Below are positions 37,453-45,839 of a DNA stretch of 64,000 bases, piece by piece (the stretch's first letter is position 1; each line of letters starts with the position of its first letter). A program made the position numbers and the translations under genes. The notes beneath the pieces were generated by a model that was not told the DNA's origin, searched no databases, and worked only from the letters and a program-made list of their open reading frames with translations. The DNA lies in the NCBI RefSeq assembly GCF_038002765.1, contig NZ_JBBODE010000002.1, positions 682,001 to 746,000 of the forward strand, in the 5' to 3' direction. The stretch comes from Peribacillus sp. FSL H8-0477. Its GTDB lineage: Bacteria; Bacillota; Bacilli; Bacillales; DSM-1321.

Positions 37453-37499
37453 AAAACAGCGGAAACGGGTACATATATACTTAGTTTCCGCTGTTTTTT
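37453..37499 (+). terminator. Terminator of the PTS-nanE-rpiR region
   Basis: Stem AAACAGCGGAAAC / GTTTCCGCTGTTT, large loop, T run. Confidence 0.8.
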
Positions 37500-37675
37500 A
37501 TTCGAATGAAGAAATTAATCTGTTTCCATTTAAAGAAGGTCTTAAAGTAGGTCACCAATTTTACGGCAGTAATGGTAAAGAAATTTATCCCAAGCATATG
37601 CTTGGAGACTTTGGCTACGGAAATGATCATAATGTGAAGTACATCATGTATGTAGAAGCAATAGAGCTGGAATAA
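37497..37675 (+). pseudogene. C-terminal fragment of an unknown gene
   Basis: Frame ending at the TAA 37673-37675 reads NEEINLFPFKEGLKVGHQFY and ends IMYVEAIELE. It resembles the tail of a normal soluble protein but begins inside the preceding terminator, without a start codon or ribosome-binding site. Family not recognised; a deletion relic. Confidence 0.5.
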
Positions 37676-37761
37676 CAATCAAGCATCCTTAATCGAGAGT
37701 TTAACCCTATTTCTCCTTTCTTCTTTCCCTTATACTGGAACCATGAGAAGAAGGAGTGAGG

Positions 37762-38946
37762 ATGTTGAGTGAGAAAAAGCGTTTATGGAAAAAGCTTGTA
37801 TGGCTGCATCATTCGAATGCTTGGATTTTTCTATTCCTCGCTGTCACAGGCATTATTCTCTATTTGCCACTATTACGACCAGTATTGACTGTGGTGCGTG
37901 TTTGGATTCGTGATGTTCATATAATCATTGGTTTCCTTTCTTGTGTGGTTGTACTTTTATATACGCCCGCTTTTAAAAAACATATGAAACAATTAGGCAA
38001 AAAAATGAATCAAAAAGTAAATGTATACGTAGTTCTTTTTATTTTAGGAGGGCTTTTTAGTACAGGTTTTATCCTTACCTATCATCGGCAATTTCCGGTC
38101 GGTTGGAATGCTGCGGCACTTTTTTTGCATGACTTATTTACATGGGCAGGAATTCCATACGTGCTTTACCATGCTGTTTCAAGAAGTAAATGGATTAAAC
38201 GTTTTCGAAAACAGAAAAAGAAAGATCTGCCTTATCTAATTGAAAAAGAAAACCCAGTGATCAATCGAAGGAAGTTTGTTCAGATTGCAGGTGGATCTGC
38301 CTTATTCTTAGTCACTGCCCCCTTTATCGTTAAACTAGTTAAACCTGGCTTCGTCCCTTGGACATTTACAAATGGTCAAAGTGAGTATCAAATGCTGCCG
38401 GAACCAAAAGCAGCCTATCCATTAAAAGGCGGGGGCGGCGATGGGCGGTTTCGTCCCTATACAGTAACGACCATCCCATCCTTCACGGCAGAAAATTGGT
38501 CATTTACGGTCGATGGACTGGTTGAGAGGCCGTTATCTTATACATGGAGTGAGTTTCTCACACTTCCTCGGAAGGTACAGGTGAGTGATTTCCATTGTGT
38601 AACTGGCTGGAGTGTAAATCATGTTACGTGGGAAGGGATTCCTCTTCAGGAATTTCTTGACCTAGTGGGTGTTCAGGGAGAAGCGACCTATGTCAAATTG
38701 TATTCAGGTGATGGCGTGTATACAGATTCATTGACATTGGATCAAGCTCATATGGATGATATTATGGTAGCTTTACTTATCGATGGCGAGCCGATCGATC
38801 AGGATTATGGGGGTCCAGTACGATTAATTGTTCCAAAAATGTATGCGTATAAGTCTGTAAAGTGGCTGACTCGAGTTGAATTGATTGCCGAAGATCATGT
38901 TGGTTATTGGGAACAGAGGGGTTACAGTAAGGATGCCTGGATATAG
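37762..38946 (+). CDS. Cytochrome-b-like membrane domain fused to MsrP/SUOX-type molybdopterin oxidoreductase
   Basis: 394 residues. Residues 1-165 form four membrane helices with paired histidines (LHHSNAW, DVHIIIG, TYHRQF, LHDLFTWAG...LYHAVS), as in haem-b cytochromes. INRRKFVQIAGGSALFL at about 170-190 is a twin-arginine-like internal signal/helix. Residues about 225-385 are a sulfite-oxidase-type molybdopterin domain with the Mo-ligand cysteine in FHCVTGWSV and a VPKMYAYKSVKW cofactor site. It may combine the roles of MsrQ (haem) and MsrP (methionine sulfoxide reductase) in one chain; the substrate is inferred. ATG 37762 follows AAGGAG. Confidence 0.8.
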   Translation: MLSEKKRLWKKLVWLHHSNAWIFLFLAVTGIILYLPLLRPVLTVVRVWIRDVHIIIGFLSCVVVLLYTPAFKKHMKQLGKKMNQKVNVYVVLFILGGLFSTGFILTYHRQFPVGWNAAALFLHDLFTWAGIPYVLYHAVSRSKWIKRFRKQKKKDLPYLIEKENPVINRRKFVQIAGGSALFLVTAPFIVKLVKPGFVPWTFTNGQSEYQMLPEPKAAYPLKGGGGDGRFRPYTVTTIPSFTAENWSFTVDGLVERPLSYTWSEFLTLPRKVQVSDFHCVTGWSVNHVTWEGIPLQEFLDLVGVQGEATYVKLYSGDGVYTDSLTLDQAHMDDIMVALLIDGEPIDQDYGGPVRLIVPKMYAYKSVKWLTRVELIAEDHVGYWEQRGYSKDAWI

Positions 38947-38958
38947 AGTTGTGTGTAT

Positions 38959-38992
38959 AAGAAACTGCCTTTACTCTGGCAGTTTCTTTATT
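38959..38992 (+). terminator. Terminator after the molybdopterin protein gene
   Basis: Stem AAGAAACTGCC / GGCAGTTTCTT, loop TTTACTCT. Confidence 0.8.
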
Positions 38993-39153
38993 TAGTAAAT
39001 TTATCATATTGATTGTACTACTACGATGTTATACCCTTATAATAAGAATGTAAAAAAATATAGGAATCTGTATTAGGTAAAAGAAAAAATGTACTGCTGA
39101 TTACTCAGTGTACTTTTTTACTGCGCTCAGATAAACAAGAGGAGGCTTCCTTA

Positions 39154-39753
39154 GTGGATTCGATTGTGCTTCAAATGATAGAAGCCTTCAAAAGCTTAGG
39201 GTATTTTGGAATTACATTGGCATTGACCTTTGAATTTATTCCGGCTGAAGTTGTGCTGCCTTTAGCAGGCTACTGGGTATATGAAGGAGATCGAACGCTT
39301 CTTTTAAGCATATTGTTCGGTTCCATTGGTGGTGTTACAGGTCCCCTGACAGTGTATGCGCTGGGACGTTTTGGGGGAAGGCCGCTGATTTTGAAATACG
39401 GAAAATACTTTTTAATTAAAGAAGCTCAAGTTGACAAAGCGGATGTCTTTTTTCAAAAATACGGTGGTAGTATCGCCTTTTTCGGCAGGTTTATTCCTGG
39501 GGTCAGGACAGCCGTGTCCTTACCATGCGGGATGACGAAGATGAATGTTTGGGCCTTCATGGGCTATACATTCTTAGCGATGTTCCCAGTCACGAGTGTG
39601 TATGTGTACTTGGGATACCGTCTTGGACCGAAGTGGGAAGAAGCAGGGGCGATTTTTGCAGAGTATGCCAATTATCTAATCATCCCTATTTTGTTGATTG
39701 TTGTATTGATGTTTGTACGTCATAGAAAAAATAAAACGAAGATCGTGAAGTAA
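39154..39753 (+). CDS. DedA-family membrane protein (1)
   Basis: 199 residues, GTG start with GAGGAGG upstream. DedA/SNARE-associated family: a conserved N-terminal FEFIPAEVVLPLAGY re-entrant region, FGGRPLILKYGKYFLI and the signature FFGRFIPGVRTAVSLPCGM with its essential arginine. Members translocate lipid carriers such as undecaprenyl phosphate or phospholipids. A second DedA lies at 59582. An upstream hairpin (39087-39120, with a T run) may attenuate it. Confidence 0.92.
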   Translation: MDSIVLQMIEAFKSLGYFGITLALTFEFIPAEVVLPLAGYWVYEGDRTLLLSILFGSIGGVTGPLTVYALGRFGGRPLILKYGKYFLIKEAQVDKADVFFQKYGGSIAFFGRFIPGVRTAVSLPCGMTKMNVWAFMGYTFLAMFPVTSVYVYLGYRLGPKWEEAGAIFAEYANYLIIPILLIVVLMFVRHRKNKTKIVK

Positions 39754-39781
39754 GAAATAAGCTCAGACTTTTTTTATTAGA

Positions 39782-39815
39782 AAGAGGACTCCCCTTAGCT
39801 GGGGAGTCCTCTTTC
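39782..39815. terminator. Bidirectional terminator between dedA and the yjcZ-like gene
   Basis: Stem AAGAGGACTCCCC / GGGGAGTCCTCTT, loop TTAGCT. Confidence 0.88.
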
Positions 39816-39872
39816 GATACTTTACGGTATTTGTTTAATTAGTTATGCACTATCGACTTCTTTGAAGAAGAA

Positions 39873-40031
39873 TTAACAGCAGCCTCCGCCGCCGAATCCT
39901 CCGCCAAATCCGCTGCATCCGATAATGACTAAAAGGATAAATAACACAATTAAAAGAGCGAAGCCGTTGCCAAATCCACCACAACCTCCGCCATAACCAC
40001 CTGCACCAGGACCAGGACCAACACCTGACAT
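39873..40031 (-). CDS. YjcZ-family glycine-rich sporulation peptide
   Basis: 52 residues. Opens MSGVGPGPGAGGYGGG, has one membrane helix in the middle (FALLIVLFILLVIIG) and a Gly/Phe/Cys-rich end (GFGGGFGGGGCC). Matches the small YjcZ/SscA-like proteins typical of spore formers. GAGGAGG lies ten bases before the ATG. Likely a spore-associated membrane peptide. Confidence 0.85.
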   Translation of the reverse strand: MSGVGPGPGAGGYGGGCGGFGNGFALLIVLFILLVIIGCSGFGGGFGGGGCC

Positions 40032-40346
40032 ATAATAACCTCCTCAGATTATAACTTACTATTTTAAGGCTTTCGGTTTGTTTTCTTTTCCTATTGCCTA
40101 ATTCATACTATGTTGGCATGGGAAAAACGTTTGCTGTTTTAGGTAAAATGGGCGCTTAAAATCGATAGTAAGTTAGTGCTGGTATTGGATTTAACTGAGT
40201 GGATCAGCCGGCTGATTTAATTTCCTATTAAAAGAATGGTAGATAGACAATCATAATGAATAGTGGTTAAACACTGCAATTTACCTTGTTTACCGATATA
40301 ATGTTTACAATACCAGAAAACTGGAGAATGAAGGGGAAATAAACAA
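40032..40346. other. Divergent promoter region, no gene
   Basis: 315 bases between the minus-strand YjcZ-like gene and the plus-strand WGR gene. No structured RNA or further frame is apparent. Confidence 0.4.
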
Positions 40347-41135
40347 TTGGAAACAGTATTTGTATATAAAGATGAAGTATCACATAGATTTTGGCGGATT
40401 ACTCGTTCAGGATTGTCCTATATTGTTATGTATGGCAAAGAAGGATCTGTAGGGATGGTAAAAACAAAAACATTCGAAACAGAAGAAGATTGTGACGACG
40501 AAGTGAAACGGCTTATTCAATTGAAATTGAAAAAAGGCTATCAACCAGCTTCTTCTGTTGGCCTAATGATTAAAGAAACGACCCTAACAGAAGAGTTATT
40601 TTGGGAGCTGCTTGAAAAAGCGCGTACAACAGGAGAAGATCCGGAAGACGGACTTGAATGGCTGGTCAATTATTTGTCTACAAAATCAATCAAGGATATT
40701 GTGAAGTTTGACTACCATTTTCATGAGTATTATATGAAGTCATATACATCCGATCTTTGGGCAGCTGCGTATATCATTATGGGGGGATGTTCAGACGACT
40801 GTTTTGATTATTTTAGAGCATGGCTTCTTTTTCAAGGAAAAAAAGTGTATGAATCGGCCATTGAAAATCCTGAATCCCTTATTCCTTATCTAAAGCGTTT
40901 AGGAGAACAAGGGGAAGTACCTCAATTAGAAGAGATTCTTTTTGCTGCGTGTGAGGCTTACGAAAAGAAAACTGGGAATGATGACGAAGATTACCTAGCA
41001 ATCTATGAAAAATTAACAAAGGATCCATTTATACAGCTTGAGCTAGATTTGGATTGGGATGAGGACAATGAAGAAAGCCTGAAAGCAATGTTCCCAGGAC
41101 TATGGGAATTGTATGGGGAAAGTCCCTTAGAATAG
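40347..41135 (+). CDS. WGR-domain and DUF4240 protein
   Basis: 262 residues, TTG start with AAGGGGAA upstream. The N-terminal WGR domain (about 1-65; RFWRITRSGLSYIVMYGKEGS, usually a nucleic-acid-binding module) is followed by a DUF4240-like domain (about 80-185; LTEELFWELLEKARTTGEDP and DDCFDYFRAWLLFQGKKVYE). Acidic tail. Function unknown; WGR-DUF4240 pairs occur in other Firmicutes. The GNAT gene follows after 18 bases. Confidence 0.75.
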   Translation: METVFVYKDEVSHRFWRITRSGLSYIVMYGKEGSVGMVKTKTFETEEDCDDEVKRLIQLKLKKGYQPASSVGLMIKETTLTEELFWELLEKARTTGEDPEDGLEWLVNYLSTKSIKDIVKFDYHFHEYYMKSYTSDLWAAAYIIMGGCSDDCFDYFRAWLLFQGKKVYESAIENPESLIPYLKRLGEQGEVPQLEEILFAACEAYEKKTGNDDEDYLAIYEKLTKDPFIQLELDLDWDEDNEESLKAMFPGLWELYGESPLE

Positions 41136-41153
41136 TTTCAAGGGGGAATTTAC

Positions 41154-41621
41154 TTGGAATTTAGAACGATTGATCCAGTTCTTGATCGTGAGATGATTAT
41201 CGCCTTTCGAAAGGATTCCTATGTGGTCAGCTTTGGTCATTCATCGGGTTTTGGTGATGAAGATGATTATGTTACTCGTATCAGCAAACGTGTCCTTCTT
41301 TTCCCAGAAGGACAGGTAATTGTTGAGGAAGGCGGACAATCAATTGGGCAATTAGAGCTTCAAATCGTAACGTATGAAGGAAGAGAAATTGGCTATGCAA
41401 ACCTATTTTACTTAGCTGCTGACTATCGAGGGAAAGGACGGGGATCCGAACTGATTTCTTATGCTGAGGATTTTTTTCGTAAGCAAGGTGTAAAGGAATA
41501 TCAGTTGAGGGTGTCACCTGATAATCATCGGGCTCTATCTCTTTACGAGCGTTCAGGCATGCATAAACTGCAGCTCGAAAGGCTTCAGAATTCTGTCTGG
41601 AGAATGAGAAAAGAGTTATAG
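41154..41621 (+). CDS. GNAT N-acetyltransferase
   Basis: 155 residues, TTG start with AAGGGGG upstream. One GNAT fold: IGYANLFYLAADYRGKGRGSELISYAEDFF holds the acetyl-CoA pyrophosphate loop; SLYERSGMHKL is the conserved C-terminal motif. Substrate unknown. Probably cotranscribed with the WGR protein. Confidence 0.85.
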   Translation: MEFRTIDPVLDREMIIAFRKDSYVVSFGHSSGFGDEDDYVTRISKRVLLFPEGQVIVEEGGQSIGQLELQIVTYEGREIGYANLFYLAADYRGKGRGSELISYAEDFFRKQGVKEYQLRVSPDNHRALSLYERSGMHKLQLERLQNSVWRMRKEL

Positions 41622-41796
41622 GTGGTTTTTAGCATAACTTTTCGTAGTGAACAAGTCAGTCCTTATCATTAAGGGCTGGCTTCTTTGTGAGGAATTTAGG
41701 AATAACTAAAGGGTTGAAAGGAAATATGGAGATAATAATTTTAGGTCTTTAACATACAGCTGACACAAATGCGAGGTATGATTAAGGTAAAAAGGC

Positions 41797-41814
41797 TCGA
41801 ACGCATTCGTTCGA
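41797..41814. promoter_or_regulatory. Palindrome upstream of the two-component operon
   Basis: TCGAACG-CATT-CGTTCGA, perfect seven-base arms, directly before a TATACT -10-like sequence and 33 bases before the response-regulator start. It could be an operator; binding protein unknown. Confidence 0.4.
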
Positions 41815-41846
41815 TATACTTTAACGGGTAAGGGGAGGCCTTATTA

Positions 41847-42536
41847 ATGAAGAAAATACTAGTGGTTGAAGATGAGAAAGCGATATCGATGGTACTGAAG
41901 GCCTATCTTCACAGAGAGGGCTTTGAAGTGATACAGGTATTTGATGGAACTGAAGCTATAGATGTTTTTATGGAATGGGAGCCTGATTTAGTATTGCTTG
42001 ATGTCATGCTACCCGGTAAGGATGGGTGGGAGATTCTTAAAGAAATCCGCGAAAAAGATGCCTGTCCGGTTATCATGCTCACAGCATTAGGAGAAGTGGA
42101 TTATCGCCTTTCTGGTTTTAAATCAGGAGCGGATGACTATATATCCAAGCCATTTGTTGCGGACGAAGTAGTGGCTCGTGTACATGCTGTTCTTCGAAGA
42201 TCACCAAGTATAGTAACATCAGAAAAGAAAATACGACAGTATGGCAGTCTAAAGGTAGATATGGGAACCTATACGGTATTTGTGAATGGCAAGGAAGTGG
42301 TTATGACACCTCGTGATCTTTCTTTGTTTGTGTTTTTTGTAAGTAATCCAAATCAAATATTTACAAGAGAGCAATTAATAGAACAGGTGTGGGGAATGGA
42401 TTACGATGGAAGTGATCGTGCTGTGGATCTTGCCATCAAAAGGATGAGGAAGGCCTTAGATAAATGGCCTGATTCGGAAGGAGAAATCAAAACTTTGCGG
42501 GGAATGGGGTATCAATTGCTAGTTTATGAAAACTAA
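41847..42536 (+). CDS. OmpR-family response regulator
   Basis: 229 residues. Receiver domain with phosphoacceptor Asp52 (LVLLDVMLPGKDG), acidic pocket VVEDE and Lys101 (DDYISKPF), followed by a winged-helix DNA-binding domain (about 130-225; FTREQLIEQVWG, DLAIKRMRKALD, LRGMGYQL). Overlaps the kinase gene by 11 bases: a translationally coupled two-component system. Stimulus unknown. Confidence 0.93.
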   Translation: MKKILVVEDEKAISMVLKAYLHREGFEVIQVFDGTEAIDVFMEWEPDLVLLDVMLPGKDGWEILKEIREKDACPVIMLTALGEVDYRLSGFKSGADDYISKPFVADEVVARVHAVLRRSPSIVTSEKKIRQYGSLKVDMGTYTVFVNGKEVVMTPRDLSLFVFFVSNPNQIFTREQLIEQVWGMDYDGSDRAVDLAIKRMRKALDKWPDSEGEIKTLRGMGYQLLVYEN

Positions 42537-43956
42537 AAAACGAACGACGCTGCTGCGCTATTGGACAACCCGTTATTTAATTACGCTCACCACTGGATTA
42601 TTGGTTTTATCTTTATTTTCTTTATGGTGGATGGAAAAAACTGCCCTCGAATATCGCTTAAGTCTATTAAAGTATTTAGCAGATGAAACAGCTGATCGTG
42701 CGATAAAGGACAATGGACAAATTGTGGTGGGACCGCTCCTTTCTGAGATTGTTGAAGAAAGAGAGAAAATCCTTCATTTAAATGAACAGCCGATTATCTA
42801 TATTGTCGATCCGGATGGAGAAATCATTTATACGATGCCGCAGCTCTATATTGAGAGTGAAGATAATGTGCTTCCGAGTGTCATTATGAATAATCAAGAT
42901 ACGATCCAAAAAGTTAATATTAACGATGAAAACCAGGTCTATGTCGTAAAATCTCCAATTCGAGAAGATAGTAATAAAATTAAAGGCTGGGTTGTTATTG
43001 CCCAAGAAGAGGGGTCTTTGACCGAGATCAACCAGGATCATGGTTTACTAGCCATAATGATGGGTGGTCTGCTCATTATGGGCTGGTGGGTTATTTATGT
43101 TCTTTCTAAACGAATATCTAAACCCATTCAAAACGTTGCGAAGGCTGCGTCTCAGGTTCGTGAGGGGAATTATAACATTCACCTTAAGGAAGAAGAGAGT
43201 CATGAGGAAGAAATCTATGAATTAGTTGAATCCTTTAAAGAAATGACAACTCGTTTAAAGCAGATGGAGAAACTGCGAGCAGAACTATTTGCAGGTGTTA
43301 CACATGATCTAAAAACCCCTGTTACATCCATAAGCGGGTTAATACAGGCAGTGAAGGATGAAGTTGTGACGGGTGACGAAAGCAAAGAATTCTTAAATAT
43401 TTCTTTGATGGAAACACAACGGTTACAAAGAATGATTGAGGATTTACTTGATTATAACGCGATGGCAGCAGGAGCTTTTAAAATGCATGTGAAGAGTGAA
43501 AATATGAATTTATTTCTAGAAGAAGCTTGTTATCACTGGCAGATCACTCAAGAAGAGCAGAATTTTGAGATAGTAGTTGAGCTTCCGAGTGAAGACGTTT
43601 GGGCAAAAATGGATTCTATGCGTGTCCAAGAAATCCTAATTAATTTGCTTAATAATGCGAAACAGTCATTAGAGGGATCTGGAACGATCAAGGTGGTTCT
43701 TTATGAATTGAACGGAGAACAAGTTTGTATTGATGTCATCGATAATGGAAAGGGCATTCCGCAAAATGAACAAGAGTATGTTTTTGAACCATTCTATCGT
43801 GGACAAAAGAAAAAGCTTAAGGTACGCGGTTTAGGACTCGGGCTTCCATTTAGTAAAATGCTGGCAAATGCGCAGCATGGAAATCTTGTTCTGAAAGAAA
43901 GTAATGAAGAGGGAACTATTTTTACTATTAGTTTTAAGAAGGCTTCAACAGAGTGA
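42526..43956 (+). CDS. Sensor histidine kinase
   Basis: 476 residues: membrane helix (about 15-36), extracytoplasmic sensor (about 37-172, PAS-like IIYIVDPDGEIIYTMP), second helix (173-193), HAMP (about 194-245), HisKA with His260 (AGVTHDLKTPVTSISG) and HATPase (NLLNNAKQSL, DNGKGIP, GLGLGLPFSK). Partner of the preceding regulator. No export operon is adjacent, so the regulon is unclear. Confidence 0.93.
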   Translation: MKTKKRTTLLRYWTTRYLITLTTGLLVLSLFSLWWMEKTALEYRLSLLKYLADETADRAIKDNGQIVVGPLLSEIVEEREKILHLNEQPIIYIVDPDGEIIYTMPQLYIESEDNVLPSVIMNNQDTIQKVNINDENQVYVVKSPIREDSNKIKGWVVIAQEEGSLTEINQDHGLLAIMMGGLLIMGWWVIYVLSKRISKPIQNVAKAASQVREGNYNIHLKEEESHEEEIYELVESFKEMTTRLKQMEKLRAELFAGVTHDLKTPVTSISGLIQAVKDEVVTGDESKEFLNISLMETQRLQRMIEDLLDYNAMAAGAFKMHVKSENMNLFLEEACYHWQITQEEQNFEIVVELPSEDVWAKMDSMRVQEILINLLNNAKQSLEGSGTIKVVLYELNGEQVCIDVIDNGKGIPQNEQEYVFEPFYRGQKKKLKVRGLGLGLPFSKMLANAQHGNLVLKESNEEGTIFTISFKKASTE

Positions 43957-43962
43957 ATAACG

Positions 43963-44003
43963 AAAAAAGAGGATTGCCTGAATGACAGGCAATCCTCTTT
44001 TTT
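43963..44003. terminator. Bidirectional terminator between the kinase gene and the spx-like gene
   Basis: Stem AAAAAAGAGGATTGCCTG / CAGGCAATCCTCTTTTTT, loop AATGA. Confidence 0.9.
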
Positions 44004-44008
44004 CTTAT

Positions 44009-44407
44009 TTAAGCATTAATTAAACTAATAGCTCTCCATAATTGTACATGTCTGACTTGACGTGGTAAAAATCTGCCCATTTCTTCTTCATTATAGCCTG
44101 CATGAAGATTTTTTGAATCGAAAATAATTGGGCGGCGAAGTAAGTCAGGATTTTTTTGAATAATTTTGCAAAGCTCATTTAGTGGTGTATTATTTATATC
44201 GATATTTAGATTTTTAAATTTCTTGGAACGGGTTGAAATAATTTCATCTGTTCCGCCTTCTGTTTTACGTAGAATCGCTTTAATTTCATCCACACTTAAA
44301 GGCTGTGCATAGAGATTACGTTCATTATAAGCAATATTATTTTTCTGTAACCAGGATTTAGCTTTTCTGCAAGCCAGACTGCTCGGCGTCGTGTAAATTG
44401 TAACCAT
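44009..44407 (-). CDS. Spx-family protein lacking Cys10
   Basis: 132-residue ArsC-fold protein of the Spx/MgsR group, which bind the RNA polymerase alpha C-terminal domain. Gly52 and Arg60, needed for that contact, are present (TEGGTDEIISTRSK), as are LLRRPII and GYNEEEMGRFLPR. The redox CxxC of Spx is here SSLAC: position 10 is Ser, only Cys13 remains, so the disulfide switch cannot form. Probably a paralogue with a different control. Confidence 0.9.
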   Translation of the reverse strand: MVTIYTTPSSLACRKAKSWLQKNNIAYNERNLYAQPLSVDEIKAILRKTEGGTDEIISTRSKKFKNLNIDINNTPLNELCKIIQKNPDLLRRPIIFDSKNLHAGYNEEEMGRFLPRQVRHVQLWRAISLINA

Positions 44408-44690
44408 TGATATCTACTCCTCTAATAAAGATAATTTTTAAAAGTTACGTAATTTTTAATTTAAGGTCGTTTCATATTTGTCATTTTCTAGGAAAGGTAA
44501 AACGTGTTTATTACCCTATACACATACTTTACAGTGGTTATGTGTCAGCATCATGTCAAATGATCACTTTTCTGATGAAAAATAATTAAATTTTCGCGAC
44601 AAGCTCTCTTTCCGGTGATTATTTATCTTTTAGAGCGGGCTATGGTATAATCAACGAACAAAGTTGAATCAATGAAATGAGGAAGAATTT

Positions 44691-45167
44691 TTGTTAACAT
44701 TTGAAGAAAAATTGCACATTATTGAAACATTCCCTGAATTGCAGCGCAAAGATATATCATTAGGCCGAGTAAATTTCCACTTTGAAGAAAGTGTACAGGA
44801 TAAGAAAATTGTTGTTCAAAATTTACATCCTAACGGAAATGGGTTTGTCTTTGCAGGTCATTTACCATATAAACAAAGAGATAAGAAAGGCTTGGTTAAT
44901 ATACGTGATTGCTCAGAAGCAGAGTTACGTGAACTGCTAGAACAAGCAATTGCTTATTTATCAAAAGAGCCTGCTGGAATAGAAAAAGAAGTAGAAGCTG
45001 CTGATTGTGAAGGAACTTGGGTTGGACGTAATCAACAAGAGTTGACTCTTGTTCGGGAGGACCAGCTTTGGAATGTTTATGCGGGATCTAATTTGGAAGA
45101 GTGTTTTGAATCTCCAGTTGAAGCGGAGCGATACTTACAAGAAGAAGGTTTCCGTAAAAAAAGATAA
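44691..45167 (+). CDS. Conserved hypothetical protein
   Basis: 158-residue soluble protein, TTG start with GAGGAAG upstream. Features: LTFEEKLHIIETFPELQRKD at the N-terminus, NLHPNGNGFVFAGHLPY, and a C-terminal domain with ELTLVREDQLWNVYAG. No motif known to me. Monocistronic, ending in a terminator at about 45170-45217 (AAGATTGCC / GGCAATCTT). Confidence 0.7.
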   Translation: MLTFEEKLHIIETFPELQRKDISLGRVNFHFEESVQDKKIVVQNLHPNGNGFVFAGHLPYKQRDKKGLVNIRDCSEAELRELLEQAIAYLSKEPAGIEKEVEAADCEGTWVGRNQQELTLVREDQLWNVYAGSNLEECFESPVEAERYLQEEGFRKKR

Positions 45168-45168
45168 A

Positions 45169-45217
45169 AAAAAAGATTGCCGTTCCCTGGATTGGGTGAA
45201 TGGCAATCTTTTTTTAT
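45169..45217 (+). terminator. Terminator after the 158-residue protein gene
   Basis: AAAAAGATTGCC / GGCAATCTTTTT with a 20-base loop and T run. Confidence 0.75.
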
Positions 45218-45229
45218 TTATGAAAAGAA

Positions 45230-45262
45230 AAATGGACGAAGAGTTACACTTTTTGTCCATTT
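45230..45262. repeat. Left copy of duplicated terminator hairpin flanking IS1182-derived element 2
   Basis: 33-bp hairpin with arms AAATGGACGAAGAGT / ACTTTTTGTCCATTT. Matches 45783-45815 in 32 of 33 positions. Confidence 0.85.
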
Positions 45263-45357
45263 CAGTTTGTCGACAAAAGAGGTCAGGAATGTTTCATTCC
45301 GGACCTCTTTGAGTTTTGAACACTTTTCATGAAGGTTTTCTGGCTTATAAAGACTGT

Positions 45358-45570
45358 TCATGGCATTTTTCTAGGCCGGCCAACCTTGACTAGATCATAA
45401 ATGGAAGGGAAATCCAGGGTTTCTTCCGTTTTGCGGACCAAATGGTACTCGGGAACAAGCTGGTCTAATGCGACCATTTCAAGCTGACCACGTTGCATTA
45501 AATGGGTTTTCGAAAGGATCCCTACCAAGTTTATTTTAAAATAGAACGGATTTGACTTTTGAGATTGCAT
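45358..45570 (-). pseudogene. IS1182-type transposase N-terminal remnant (70 codons)
   Basis: Reads MQRGQLEMVALDQLVPEYHL, then VRKTEETLDFPSIYDLVKV, then GRPRKMP and a stop: the conserved N-terminus of IS1182-type transposases, joined after LVKV to a few residues that could come from further along by internal deletion. Catalytic DDE residues are absent. No Shine-Dalgarno sequence at the ATG. Confidence 0.85.
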
Positions 45571-45603
45571 TTAGAAAGGCAGTTGATTGCAGTGAAAGGC
45601 GTG

Positions 45604-45698
45604 AAGACTCCTGCGGGAATAGCAGGAGAGGTGAGACCCCGCAAGAGCGTAAGCGATGAGGAGGCTCACCGCCTGCCCGCGGAAAGCGAAACGCCTGG
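45604..45698 (-). repeat. GC-rich structured leader of element 2
   Basis: Starts GAAGACTCCTGCGGG and ends CCCGCGGAAAGCGAAACGCC. Helices GCGGG (45613-45617) with CCCGC (45676-45680) and GGTGAG (45630-45635) with CTCACC (45665-45670). The second differs from copy 1 by a compensatory G-C to T-A change. Confidence 0.78.
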
Positions 45699-45782
45699 AA
45701 TGGAAATCAACACCCCGTTTTAGAAGATAAAAAAGAAAACTGTAGACAAGACTCGATTTTCATCGAGTTTGTCTACAGTCTG

Positions 45783-45815
45783 AAATGGACGAAGAGTTAC
45801 ACTCTTTGTCCATTT
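45783..45815. terminator. Right copy of duplicated terminator hairpin
   Basis: 15-bp stem AAATGGACGAAGAGT / ACTCTTTGTCCATTT with loop TAC, followed by T on the plus strand. Target duplication of element 2. Confidence 0.82.
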
Positions 45816-45839
45816 TTCAACAATTACAAAGTCGTCGTT

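Larger units (their letters stand above)
45263..45782 (-). mobile_element. Non-autonomous IS1182-derived element, copy 2 (520 bp)
   Basis: Same ends as copy 1: CAGTTTGTCGAC on the left and GTCTACAGTCTG on the right, flanked by a 33-bp duplicated terminator hairpin. On the minus strand, from the right: a near-perfect hairpin (TGTAGACAAGACTCGAT / ATCGAGTTTGTCTACA, about 45741-45777), the GC-rich leader (45604-45698), an N-terminal transposase remnant (45358-45570), and a terminator-like hairpin at 45281-45309 (GAGGTCAGGAATG / CATTCCGGACCTC) near the 3' end. Confidence 0.82.
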
